From the NCBI GenBank assembly GCA_024663395.1, contig JANFAH010000072.1, forward strand, positions 186,001 to 250,000: DNA of 64,000 bases, given 5' to 3'. This document shows, piece after piece, positions 1-10,579 of the stretch. The translations under genes and the position numbers were made by a program. The notes beneath the pieces were generated by a model. That model was given only the letters and a program-made list of their open reading frames with translations. It was not told where the DNA came from and searched no databases. This DNA is from Pisolithus tinctorius (lineage: Eukaryota; Basidiomycota; Agaricomycetes; Boletales; Pisolithaceae). Positions within the stretch are counted from its first letter, which is position 1; every line of letters starts with the position of its first letter.

Positions 1-268
1 ACAAATAAACTAATCTTTGCTGGAGGTAAATTTTCAAAGGTCGTTCTCTTCAACGATGTTGATCACATTGCTTGGGGAACTTGGTGAGTAGGCCTCTTTT
101 TTCACACTTGGTTTTTCTTTCCATGGCGGCGATGATTTCAAACTTATTCACACTATCGGAGCGCACTGGTTTCTTTGACTTGCGTGCCATGAATACCAAT
201 TACAACGGTAGATGAGCCGACCACACTTTTTTTGCATTCCATTTCCTAGCATTGAGCACTTCCGCTAA
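1..268 (+). CDS. C-terminal end of an unrecognised gene (partial, cut by window edge)
   Basis: One frame is open from the window edge and reads FAGGKFSKVVLFNDVDHIAW before meeting TGA at 85-87. A good donor (GTGAGT) begins at 84. Splicing it to an AG ending at 249 would instead give a short final exon ending at TAA 266-268. Either way this looks like the last coding stretch of a plus-strand gene that starts to the left. I do not recognise the family. The hydrophobic/aspartate pattern is protein-like, but too little is visible to assign a role. Confidence 0.3.
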
Positions 269-394
269 CTTCATTACGGAGCAACAGGGTGAGAACAATC
301 GAGGTCTCTGCGATGTACTTGATGTGATGTGGGTTCAACGATATATTGTACAAAATTTTGCTCGTTGCACATAACAGTGGAATACATGTGGCGT

Positions 395-1126
395 TCAGGT
401 GGCACTGTTGGGTTCCTCTTGGTTTGCCTCCAACCTCTCAAGTGCGTCTTTAGGAACTTGGCCCTGTGCGTGCGTCAAAGCGCCCTTCAGGATATACAAA
501 TACGGTCCAGACTTGACAGGCCAGGGCGTGGACTGGTATCCGACCAATAAATTGCAGCGTGGACATGAGAATCCATACTGTCTTTCGTATACCCCTGACC
601 TACAGAAAAATCAATTTATGGTTTACCACAGCCTTCACGCCCCACAAGACCAAGGGGGAGGGGAGGCATGAGTGACTATATGGTGTACGCACCTCTCGAC
701 AAGCACAGGTGCAGCACAGGGACTTGCATTCAATTTGAATACAACCGCTTTCCCCGTCTCGTTTTCCCGACAGCGAATTATGTATGCGCTATCCGTGCGC
801 CTCCGTGGTAAAGCAGCGAGACTCTTCTCGATGACGAGCTGCCAGAGCGGACCGGAATCATGTTCACCGGGTGCGAGTGAATCTGTGTTGACCACGTACA
901 ATGAACTCTCCGCATATACAGTCTTCATAAGCAGAGAAAAAAAAAGAGGCGGTGAGCCAGCACAGGAGGTGTAGAACCGGCAACTCACAGTATACCCGGA
1001 GCGCGGCAGCAGCTGACGCCGTCGGTTTGGCTGAAGGGGAGGGGTGTCAGCTGGAGAACAGAACAAGTCTATTGTTTTACCGTCCGTGGAAGAAGAGACC
1101 GCTGAACGAGATACGACCTTGGGCAT
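395..1126 (-). CDS. STEEP1 (CXorf56 / UPF0428) homologue
   Basis: Five exons: 1126-1081, 1030-989, 922-900, 838-693 and 599-395, all with GT/AG borders. The spliced protein starts MPKVVSRSAVSSST, nearly the same as the start of human STEEP1. It continues with VYYCICGEFILVIEK, then LPRRRTDSAYIIR, then a second Cys pair in YERQYGFSCPRCNLLVGYQ. The spaced Cys pairs (CIC and CPRC) suggest a metal-binding fold. In animals STEEP1 promotes ER exit of STING; the family is also found in eukaryotes without STING, where its role is less clear. The reconstructed product is about 155 residues with a C-terminal tail rich in acidic residues and Gln. The start is fixed by the conserved N-terminus. It is divergent from the ankyrin gene that follows. 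Family assignment is secure; function in a fungus is inferred. Confidence 0.85.
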
Positions 1127-1192
1127 GACGACGATGCCTTGGATGTGATACTATTTTCTTGCGAACGGGCTGACACCAAGGCTGTATTTGTG

Positions 1193-1200
1193 TCACGTGA
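1193..1200. promoter_or_regulatory. TCACGTGA palindrome (Cbf1/E-box type)
   Basis: Perfect 8-bp palindrome in the 160-bp space between the divergent STEEP1 and ankyrin genes. The core CACGTG is the site of bHLH factors such as Cbf1. This is one of four copies in the window. Confidence 0.45.
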
Positions 1201-1286
1201 TTTGATTTGCCAAGGTCAATTAACGAGTACCGCAATTGTTTGCTGCCGTTCATAAAGCACCCCCACCGGCAACCCCGTCTCTTTTC

Positions 1287-3323
1287 ATGGCAGAGAAAGA
1301 TGCCAGCTCAAAACTTCGAAAGGCCGTCAAGGGTAACCGTCACTAGTCGAGAAATCGTCATGACTGGACTAACGTGCGCAACTCAGAAAACAATCTCTTT
1401 CTTGTCAAAAGACTCATCCAACGAACCGACATGCGCAATCCAGATTCCACCCTCAAACGATACACATCCCTAACCTGGGCTGCTGTGCTTGGACATGAAG
1501 AGATCTTTGAGTTTTTGCTTACCGCTGGCCATGACGACGAGGAACTCAGCAGGGTATTCTTCCTTGCACTCTTTCCTCCGCACAGGCTGACATTTTTGGC
1601 TCTGCAGGACCTTGAGAATAACACGATTCTGATGCTGCTTGCTGATTTCAAACCACCAACACCCAATCCCTATGCTCCTGGCCCGTCTCAGGCTGATCTC
1701 ATGAGCGCCGCACTACGTATGGCCAGACTATACTACGACCGGTATCCTTGGATTCTTGACTGGTCAAATTCGCAAGGAAAGACCGCCCTGCATATGGCTG
1801 CGCTGAAAGGAAATGAGGAGCTCGTTCGCGTGTGTGGTCGCGTGATTTGTTCCGCAGAATTCGAGCTTACTCCATATGCACCCTTTTTCATCCTCAGATG
1901 CTGTGTGACTGGGGAGCGGATTTCGACCTATCAGATAACAAGGGAAATACACCACTTCACTAGTAAAGCCTTTGCTGTATTTTGCTTGAATGTGCGCTAA
2001 CGCTGTGTCAGTGCGAGCGCGTGGGGTCATATTCCGGTATGCCCGATTTTGGCGTTGTGTCTCAAATTCATAAATTGAGTCGTGTTACAGATTGTGCAAT
2101 TGCTGATTGAGAGAGGCTGTCAATTTGCTGCACGTAACAACGACGGGTTCACGCCGTCTGACTACGCGTATTCGTGAGTCGTTCGAAGCTGTCGTCTGAC
2201 GGGCACTCAGCGGGGAACTAGCTTTAGCACGAGAGACACTCTACAAGACTCTGCGCGCACGCAGTTCGAGGCTAACAGAAAGACGCGCCGGCTCGTTTAC
2301 GCTCAAGCCGCTGCGAGGGGCCACGAGTGGGGTGTTACTGCTGCAGGATTCGAACGACCGCCACCTGTTCCTATAAAAGACTATGATGCCGGAATGACTG
2401 GGGTCCGTATGCGGAGTGGTTCTGGTGCGACCACAACCACCGACAGTGGAGATATCGATAGTGCTGGAGTTGGGGCTATAGGAACGAGTCTATCGTCGTT
2501 GTCGTCCTCGGCGTCACAACAGTTGTGGCCACGACCTGCACCCGTCATCAACTCTTCCTCCCAGCGACCGGAGAATGTATCCTCCGCAAGTAGTGGTGGC
2601 GGTACATTCTCGGTGCCTTCCCCAGGGCCATCACAGTCAATGTTGTTGAACCCCCATACGCCAACGCACAAGTCATCGTTATCTCCCATCGTCGACCGGT
2701 TGCGTGAGCGGGACGCAGATGAAATGGAAAAATACAAAAGGCGGAACCGAAGCGGTAGTGGTGAAACGTCTTCCACTGACAATGCAAGGTCACAGGTAGT
2801 TCCGTCGGCCAATTTCACGTCGGCCGGGCCATCTTCCAACGGCGACGATATCACCGCGCTTAGTTCATTGGGTATTACCGGTTCGACGGCTCCCCGCAAG
2901 CGGTTACGACCGTCGTGGTCAGCTGCGCAACTAAGAAGTTCTCCCTCCTCCGCTCCAACGCCGTCCCAAGCTGCGCAGGCAGACGCTTCACGAAACCGGG
3001 CAGGGACAAGCCCCGGTAGCTCGCGTTTTGGCCAGCCATTACTGACACCGGGCGCGATTCTCACGCGGACAGCATCGTCTGATACCCCCCGTCATGAGGA
3101 GAAGGCCGTAGAAGAACCGGAGAATTTAAATGGGCCATCGTTGCAATTAGCTCACTTGCGTGAACCACCTCGAAAGCCTGGCATACGTAGCGCTTCGTCG
3201 TCTACAGCGGCGGCCATTGGTCGTCGGCTACCGTTCAATCTTTTGTCCAAACCTGCTCCTCCACCTCCTGAGCCGCCGCATGGACATCGGCGAGGTACAT
3301 CGATTGCGTCGATACGTAGTTGA
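1287..3323 (+). CDS. Ankyrin-repeat protein, Avo2-like (possible TORC2 subunit)
   Basis: The start ATG at 1287 opens MAEKDASSKLRKAVK. An intron beginning GTAACC joins to NNLFLVKRLIQRTD. Ankyrin repeats follow: TSLTWAAVLGHEEIFEFLL, GKTALHMAALKGNEELVRML, then GNTPLH, then IVQLLIERGCQFAARNNDGF. At least five introns interrupt the repeat part. From about 2225 to 3323 the frame runs unbroken into a long Ser/Thr/Pro-rich tail with low-complexity runs and several Ser-Pro sites, probably disordered. Yeast Avo2, a non-essential TORC2 subunit, has the same layout: N-terminal ankyrin repeats with a closely similar first repeat, including the LVKRL and GHD motifs, then a Ser-rich tail. The ankyrin call is firm. 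The Avo2 identity is inferred from architecture and local similarity and could be wrong, since ankyrin repeats are widespread. Confidence 0.75.
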
Positions 3324-3634
3324 ACGTTTTCTTCCTTTCATCATAACCATTCATTCCGGTGTAAGTCCTACGTGTACATGTGCTGTACCCCTTAAGGTCG
3401 ACTCGTTTGTCGAATTAGCTGCATGGACCATCCGTACATTTTGTCATTCTGCATTCTGTTTGTTATAGTGTAGCTCTTGCAACACATCTCTCGCTGGCTT
3501 GTTTTAGCGACTTGGGATACAAGAATTGTGGGAAATGCCGAATAAGGTGGTCCTTACGTATTAGTTCAAAGGGGTTATATGACCCGACTTGCTGTTCCAT
3601 TCTGGTCTTCCGCTCGTCCTTCTCTCCAATAAGC
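3324..3634. other. Intergenic spacer upstream of the transporter
   Basis: Non-coding gap of about 310 bp holding the 3' end of the ankyrin gene and the presumed promoter of the transporter. I see no RNA gene or repeat in it. Confidence 0.4.
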
Positions 3635-6175
3635 ATGACCATCCCGTTTGGTGCGGACGCAGACCCCGACCCAACCTCCCAGATTGCGTGGCCCGCCGCA
3701 CGTCACAGGCAACGAACATTGTCGACAACTCCTCTGGACAACGGCTCCCACTCGGGCGAGACCGCCATATCATACCAGAGTGTATCAGGCAGTGGGAAGA
3801 GATCCCATGTGGAACCCAAGCGTGCACGCTTTAGTACGTGGGACCTCTTCACCCTGAGCGTCTCAATGGCGGGGGCGCAAGTTGCATGGACCATCGAGCT
3901 GGGGTACGTCCATCCGCGTCTCTTTTCGCTCCCTTTCACAACTATTTTCTCGATATCTAGATATGGTACACCATTCTTGTTATCGTTAGGCATATCAGAG
4001 CAGGTCACCAGTCTTGTCTGGCTTGCGGGTCCGATCAGCGGGCTAGTCGCTCAACCGCTCATCGGTAAATACCTCGCCGTTCACTTGATGCTCCCCGTAT
4101 ACTGAACAACTTAAGGTGCAATATCCGACTCGTCTACTTCCAAATACAGACGCAGATATTGGATTGGCCTCTCAACCGTTGCACTTGTGGTCGCAATTCT
4201 GGTGCTGGCGTATTGTGAGAGCCTGGCTGCGGTATTGGTCGACTTGTATGGCGGAGGGTTCGGCGACTGGGACCCCGAACGTGACAAGCAAGTAAGAGCA
4301 CTGCTTCCTTTGCATTCTTGCATTTTTTAATCCCCTGCGTCTAGGTGAATAATGTTGCCATCACGATCGCTGTCGTTGCGTTCTATGCCCTAGATTTCGC
4401 TTTGAACGCTTTGCAAGCGTCATTGAGAAATCTTTTGCTAGATATCACGCCGCCCGAACAACTCAATGCAGGGAACGCGTGGCATAGTCGCATGACTCAA
4501 GCCGGTAACATCGTTGGTTATGGATTTGGTACGTTCCCCATGGAGATACCGGGTCCCGACTGTACCCATGACACGTATTACGTGCAGGTTTTTTACCCCT
4601 TGCTAAGATCCCCGTTCTAAACTTCTTGGGTGGCGATCAGTTTCGTAAATTCTGCATAATCGGCATGGTCACCCTGGTCATCACTGTGTGGATAACTTGC
4701 TGGTTCCACGAGGAGAAGCCCTATGTCAAACAGAAGAGAGATAGGTGTGTATCTGATTTGTTTACGAGACCCTTCTGACCCCTAGCGCCCGCCCACAGGC
4801 AGAATAAGCTCACAGATATCCTAGAGAACATCTATAACGCCATCACAGACCTCCCGCGGTCCATCAGGAAGGTATGCCTCGTACAGCTGTTTGCCTTCAT
4901 GGGCTGGTGCGTGGATATACATGTCATCTGGAAAGGCTGTTGAATCCGATGTTCAGGTTTCCTTTCCTTTTCTACTCGTAAGCTGGCCCGTACCTGATAT
5001 GAGACACAACTCTAATCACGAGTAGCACGACATACGTGGGCCAGGTAATGGCTTATCAGTTAGATGGGGAGCCCGACATCGAGCACGCCACGCGCATCGG
5101 CGAGTTAGCCATGCTGCTCTACAGTATAGGTATGTTTGCTCTCCGGAAGTTTAACAAGTAGAAATAAACGGTCATCAGTTGCGGTGGTCGCTGGAGTTAT
5201 CCTCCCTCGACTCACGCGCCGTGATAGCCGTTTACTTCCAGAAGACGGTGATGACGATGCCAGTCGTACCGAGCGTCTACGAGTCCTGCTTAATCACTGG
5301 CGGGAAGAGGCAGTGCAGAAGGGTAAACAATTTAAGCTTCCTCGGATGCCGTTGCTCCTTCGGGACATATGGGTAGGTGCAATGCTACTGTTCGCCGTCC
5401 TTATGTTTTCCACGTTTTGGATATCAACGGTGAACCAAGTACGTTATTTGTTTGGGTCTTCGATATTTGTTGATGGGTGACATCAACGCTTTACGAACGG
5501 GTAGGCAACTATGATGATATGCGCCGTTGGTGTGTGTTGGGGGGTTGCATGCTGGGTGCCATTTGCTATAGTCATGGAGGTGCGTTTACCCGTGATTCCG
5601 AGGGGTATCATCCGACATTTCTTCAAATAGTTCGTAAAGGACGTGAGCGAACGCCACACGACGAATGTACGTCGGCCTGGTCGCCGCTCCTTAGATGAAC
5701 GCGATCCTCTCTTTCAGTCCCAATCCTCTCGTGGTGAAGATGGTGAGGGAGATATCCCCGGTGAAGCTTTGGCAGGGAACACCCAGCCTGTTGCGGGGGG
5801 AACCATACTCGGGATCCACAACCTTGCTATCGTGACGCCCCAGTTTATCGTGCGTTACGTTTTCCCATGTGATGTTTGCTCATTGATGGGATGGGAATTC
5901 AGATTGCACTCGTGGCAAGCGCAATCTTCCACATTGTCGACGAATCCGGCTCTCCCGTGGCAATGCCATCCCCAAAACCAAGCTTTGGGGACGGCCTCGG
6001 TGAGCACACAACGTACTATGGTAAGAATGGTGTTGCATGGGTGCTGCGCTTCGGTGGCCTTTGTGCGTTGGCTGGTGCGTTGGTGGCACAGACTGTGCCA
6101 CCGACCAAATCAGAGAGGGAGATGATGGAAGGTTTGGAGATTCTCAGCGCCCTCCGGGACGAGGAGGAACCTTGA
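3635..6175 (+). CDS. Sucrose / alpha-glucoside-type transporter (GPH/SUT-like MFS)
   Basis: The start at 3635 (MTIPFGADADPDP) is followed by a polar cytoplasmic N-terminus. Many membrane segments are then split over about nine introns. Readable pieces include FTLSVSMAGAQVAWTIELG, YGTPFLLSLGISEQVTSLVW, a segment around 4345-4530 (ALDFALNALQASLRNLLLD), LLLRDIWVGAMLLFAVLMFS and the last helix near 6050. The AGAQVAWTIELGYGTPFLLSLG start is characteristic of plant sucrose carriers and fission-yeast Sut1, which import maltose or sucrose with protons across the plasma membrane. A large acidic loop lies between mid helices (5215-5330), and a second hydrophilic loop at 5640-5790 is rich in Arg, Ser and Gly. 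The total length and about 12 predicted helices suit the family. Exact sugar specificity cannot be read from the sequence. Confidence 0.82.
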
Positions 6176-6498
6176 TACGAGCTGCAGGATACATTACTCT
6201 TTACTGTAGTATTTTGATATACAGTGACTCCCTGTACTATATCCCCCGTTTCATGTACATAGCTCATTGGATAATTGGGTGATACACATTTGCATGTTAT
6301 GTATGGGTTGAATTTTGCCACAAATGAGGCGCACGACCGCTACTTTGGGACCATTGACGCTTAAACTCCCATCAACGTGAGTCCCCAATCCCAATCCCTT
6401 CCGTGTCGTGAAGCGACGCTCTGCGAAGGAACGACCGTCAACGCAGGCATTTGGTTGCCAAACAACGCCCTAAGTAACGGAAGGACTAGATGCGGCGG
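6176..6498. other. Convergent 3' spacer
   Basis: About 320 bp between the stop codons of the transporter and DPH6. AT-rich just after the transporter stop, as expected for a 3' UTR. No coding signal was recognised. Confidence 0.4.
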
Positions 6499-9074
6499 TC
6501 AAGTAGCATCAAAGTTCACGTAAACCAAAACGTAAAAATACGTACACTTATTTGGCTCGATACCCGGTCGGACGAATATCTTGGATACCAGTGTCCTCGT
6601 GAGGAAGGGTGAGAGTGTAGGAACTGACTTTAGCCTTTTCGCAGCATCTTCTATCGCTTCGGCTATGACAGCCGATGGAGATGCCTCACCCAAGAGGCAT
6701 CGAACGAACAGGACTGCACAACCCTCACCCAAAGGCGAAAAATAAGAAACTTCCCAGTACAACTCTAATTGTCCGTCGTTGCTAGTTGGTGTAAGGTTGC
6801 CTGGCATTTATGATCGGTTTCGTGTCACAGAGCTATGGAAGAAGGAATATCACCTTGATGAAATTCTGGTGTGCGCTCAACGATCTCTTCGTCATCATCC
6901 ATGTGATCTGGATCTGATAACGCGCATCGCCCACTGTGTACCACCACCACCTTCTCTAGACGCGCGCCGCATGGAAGAGATGTGACGACGGCATACAGTG
7001 TTGGTACTAGCGGCTTCTCGACAGTGTCGTTAGCAACCACGTTAATTGAAACACGCCAGAAGCAGGAGCTCACGTCGTTTGCCGCTGCAACACCTGCTTG
7101 AACGTGTTTCAAGTCATGCACGTCCACGAGGTAGTAAAGCGCAAGTTGTACATGTCCGCCCTGTCTATCTGCATTGGTCTCCTTACCTGCGCCGTCACTT
7201 CCCCCAAATCCCCCCTCATCCCCGTTCCTACTGGAGATGGGCGCAGCCCGGATAACTCTTGATATGTGTTGAAGGACGAGTGCCGTTTCCAGAGCAAGTG
7301 AAGATGTTTCTAGGCACGAACGAATCTCAGGGTCGCATTCAACATTAGGGGAATATGGTGGTAGGATGTCAGAAGATGTGGGGAGTGTCAGGGAGGCTGG
7401 TAAGAGACCTATTTGGCCCGAAATAAATGTCCATGGTGAGATCTGATTGATGATCACTACTTGGACAAAAATTCGAGGGCATAAAGGCCTGACTTACACT
7501 GACGGCTTGTGAGTACGGACCAATATTTGCGGGTGCCCAGTAACTCAGGCTCTGCACATGGAGGGATCTGCGTGTCCAGCTGTTATGGAAATGGGCATTC
7601 TTTTCCGGGGTTCTCTCGGGGGCCCATGCTACACACTCAAGGGTCACACTTTCACCGGCAGCGATGCATGCTCGCGCGGGAGGGGATGCCCCAAAGAAAG
7701 CAGAGTAGGCAGTGTTGGCTGCAGAAAACGTAGAGGAATCCAATGTAGGAAGGAACAGCGTGATCATGGCAGACTTGGCAAGGACTTCACTCGGGGAGGA
7801 AGTGGTGTACCGTGCCAGAATATCTACGAGACCTGAAGGTTTTTAATGGCAATAAAGGAATGCTACAAACCTTTCAAGTTATGGAAGCACTGAGTCACTT
7901 GCTCGGCGACAGAATGTGAGGCATTCTCGGAGGTTGTATGAACATTACCAACTGCGATCCAGGGGCCGAGAGTACGAATTGATGGGGGGAGGGATATAGC
8001 CTGACTGACTGCGGGAGTAATGTGCGTGGGAAGAGTACGGGAAAGAGGAGATCCAAGAGATCGTGCAACGCGCATGCGAACATCCTGGAAACATGGTTCC
8101 AAGAGTGGAGGAATGGGAACGTCTGCTTGCTTAGCTTCGATGGACAAATCGTCTTCGTTTTTGTGCACGACTTCTGCCCTTTTGATCCTGAGATACGCGA
8201 CAGGAGCTACATCACCTTCCATACTTGCCATCTTCTCTGTTTCTTGGAGTATTATTTTGCCTTGGAATATTCTAGGACAGTCGAGAGTGAACGACTCGTA
8301 TTCTCCGCCCTCACCACATGGGTGGGTGCCGTACATGGCATGAAGTTTAAGGAGTGTTGGATGCATGGCAGAGAGGGAGATTCCGAGATGAGAAGGGATT
8401 AGGCCGGCGCCGGCTACTTTGATAAGGACAGCGTTGAGATGGGCAGAAAGCATTTCAGAGAGAAGGGCAACTTGGTTGCGCTGCCATAGGTATGCGAGAG
8501 GGGTGAGGGAAAATCGGCGACAACTTGGGAAAGATATGACTGAGGAAAGAAAGGAGGAGGGGATGAGCTTACACGTGTTCTACGCGTACGCGTTGATAGT
8601 TGGAGAGAATGGCGCCGACGGCGACTCCCTGGACATCTGGGTGATGTTCCTTTTGGATGACAGGATAATTATAAGGATATATCCGAGGTGAAAGAAACTC
8701 ACGAGTACGGTCTTGAGTAGCAGATAAAGGTCCTCGGTTTCATCGCCTGGTGTGCCAGAACCGCCCGGTGACGTCGTGCCATACTCTGGGCCCTGTTCGA
8801 GGGGTTGGCCACAGATGACACGTCGATAGAGGGGTACGCGGAGCGCGTCTGCGATCAGTGCGATCCCGTCTTGACCGACGGTCTGATACAGGTAAGAATC
8901 AATCTCATCTGATCAAGTCGGTCAGGAGCGTGTGTGAAGAGATCGGGAGCAAAGACCTTTTCCAGACTCTGGGGAAAGAGTCGCAGCGGCGACGAGCTGG
9001 TGGCCATTTTTCAAGCAATGGAGTAGGTTGAAGCAGCTGTCTTTTCCACCGCTGAGGAGGGCGACGTACTTCAT
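6499..9074 (-). CDS. DPH6: Diphthine--ammonia ligase (diphthamide synthesis)
   Basis: The protein begins MKYVALLSGGKDSCFNLLHC at 9074. SGGKDS is the PP-loop ATP pyrophosphatase motif of the ATP_bind_4 family. Downstream, SHLGISLSAMHPTLLKLHAM and GTHPCGEGGEYESFTLDC are the conserved signature of the same domain. After it come two RidA/YjgF-like regions: one with LSYWAPANIGPYSQAV (about 7500) and a second from about 7450 to 6500. This domain order matches yeast Dph6, the cytosolic enzyme that amidates diphthine on elongation factor 2. The gene has several introns. The last exon is read to a stop at 6499-6501, but a further intron near 6560 is possible, so the extreme C-terminus is uncertain. 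The start codon faces the next gene across only about 100 bp. Confidence 0.92.
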
Positions 9075-9177
9075 GGAATTAATGGGAGGACGCTGGGGGC
9101 GGGCGACCCCTCCTTGTCGGGTGGCGGTGACCTGCCAGAGCCCTGCCCCGCCTTGGGTTTTATTTTCACGGCGAAGG
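9075..9177. promoter_or_regulatory. Short shared promoter region between DPH6 and the 9178 gene
   Basis: About 100 bp separate the two divergent start codons, so the promoters must share or overlap elements. GC-rich, with no clear TATA box. If the plus gene really starts at its downstream ATG (9307), the space is about 230 bp. Confidence 0.4.
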
Positions 9178-10410
9178 ATGCTCTCCGCCTCGCACTTCAC
9201 TGGCACGCCGCCTGTCCACCCGCTGTCCAACCCACCTGGCATTCAGGCGTCAGCGGCCCACAGTGTACACTCACACCACCACTTCTCTCAAGAGCAGCAG
9301 CATGGCATGTCCACCGGCGTCCTGCCCACCCCGCCCTCCTCGCCCGCCGCCTTTGGTCTTCACCCAATTGAAAACACCCTGTCGCTCCTAGAGTCCCTCG
9401 TAGCTTTCTATCACCAGGAACGCATGTGGGTATACAGAACACGAGCCCAGCTCGAGATGGATATGATGCAACGCGTCGAAGAGGCAGCCGCAAACGACGC
9501 CGTCTCTGCGATCGGCGAGGCAGAGAATGAAGGCAGGCGATCAGGCTCATCGTCGCCTCATCAGAACACATCCCAGTCCTCCCCACAGGCGCAGTCCGAC
9601 TCACAGGCCTCCCAGCAGCCAAGCGCTACATCCCCCCAAGGCACTTCCCCTTCACCACCCACCAAATGGCTCAAGCGCAAGAAGGCCTTCAACCTTCGTC
9701 TCGAAGGCATATCCACCAGCAGAGGTGGTTTAAGTAGGCCCCGCCCTTACCCCCCACATCGTCCCCGCCAAGGTTCCAGCCTCAACCCTGCTGGCCCACA
9801 GCCACCGCCCATCCAACCACCACATGCCTTCTATCCCCCGCCCGCTCCCAACCACATCCCGGGGCCAGCAACAACCACCCTCACTTCTCCTTATCTTTGC
9901 CACCCCTCCTTTGCTACTACATTCGGCCCGCCCTCTTCTACACAAGCACCCACATATTCTCAAGCACCCACACAATCCACCGTCCCCGATTCTCACCAGG
10001 CAGCCATCCCATTGGTTCTTGGCGCAGGTGGACGTGAACCCTGCGTACAAGTATTGGAAATGTTTGAAAAAATGATGCAGGCTCGCATGGAGAGTTGCGA
10101 GCGTGTCAGTCGAATGGTCAGGAGTGCCGCCAATCTGGGTGCATCCAATGCGTCCGTCAGCGGTCCTGTTGGTGCACCTGGCCTTGCAATGAATATGCCC
10201 ACCGTCAGCGGCCCTGTGGGTGGTCCGGGAATAGGTGGTCCCGTTGGCCTGACGATGAATAGCTCCCACAGCGTAACGATGACGCCGATGGGAGTGGTGC
10301 CTACCGCAGAAACCTACGCATCAGGCATGATGCAGGGGACTGTATACGGCTCGCAGGAGCAGGAGCAATCCCAGACGCAGGATTTTCCGATGGGTGTTGC
10401 TATGGGTTGA
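9178..10410 (+). CDS. Conserved proline/serine/glutamine-rich protein of unknown function
   Basis: A single open frame without an evident intron. The first conserved-looking block is MSTGVLPTPPSSPAAFG, followed by a helical stretch (NTLSLLESLVAFYHQERMWV) and a short Glu-rich helix. A long Ser/Gln/Pro-rich region follows, then a basic patch PPTKWLKRKKAFNLRLEG, a Pro-rich region, and a second helix VLEMFEKMMQARMESCERVS. The C-terminal part holds two copies of VSGPVGxPG and is Met/Gly-rich. I chose ATG 9178 because earlier in-frame Met codons overlap DPH6; ATG 9307 (MSTGVLP) is an equally good start. The composition suggests a scaffold or regulatory protein with two short helices inside disordered sequence. 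I recognise no named family. Confidence 0.7.
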   Translation: MLSASHFTGTPPVHPLSNPPGIQASAAHSVHSHHHFSQEQQHGMSTGVLPTPPSSPAAFGLHPIENTLSLLESLVAFYHQERMWVYRTRAQLEMDMMQRVEEAAANDAVSAIGEAENEGRRSGSSSPHQNTSQSSPQAQSDSQASQQPSATSPQGTSPSPPTKWLKRKKAFNLRLEGISTSRGGLSRPRPYPPHRPRQGSSLNPAGPQPPPIQPPHAFYPPPAPNHIPGPATTTLTSPYLCHPSFATTFGPPSSTQAPTYSQAPTQSTVPDSHQAAIPLVLGAGGREPCVQVLEMFEKMMQARMESCERVSRMVRSAANLGASNASVSGPVGAPGLAMNMPTVSGPVGGPGIGGPVGLTMNSSHSVTMTPMGVVPTAETYASGMMQGTVYGSQEQEQSQTQDFPMGVAMG

Positions 10411-10579
10411 AGCCCGGAGTTGTGGTTAAAGTTGACAGGTTTACGCGGGTCTTATTTTTTCTGTTCACCTTGCTTCTCGTTGCTATTCCGTGGCTATCGT
10501 GTACCAGTACTCTTGCTTATGTAAGGGATGAGTCCGTGTCTGTCTGCGCTGCGGCTGTCCACCTCGTCAGCGTCCATCC

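Noticed and set aside
672..974. Plus-strand open frame of 100 codons opposite STEEP1
   Set aside because: The minus strand gives a complete STEEP1 protein across the same bases with correct splice sites.
2381..3064. A 227-codon open frame on the minus strand opposite the ankyrin gene tail
   Set aside because: It mirrors the Ser/Pro-rich tail, and the plus frame joins smoothly to the ankyrin exons.
9730..10269. Minus-strand open frame of 179 codons opposite the proline-rich gene
   Set aside because: It arises from the skewed GC and proline codons of the plus gene; no recognisable motif.
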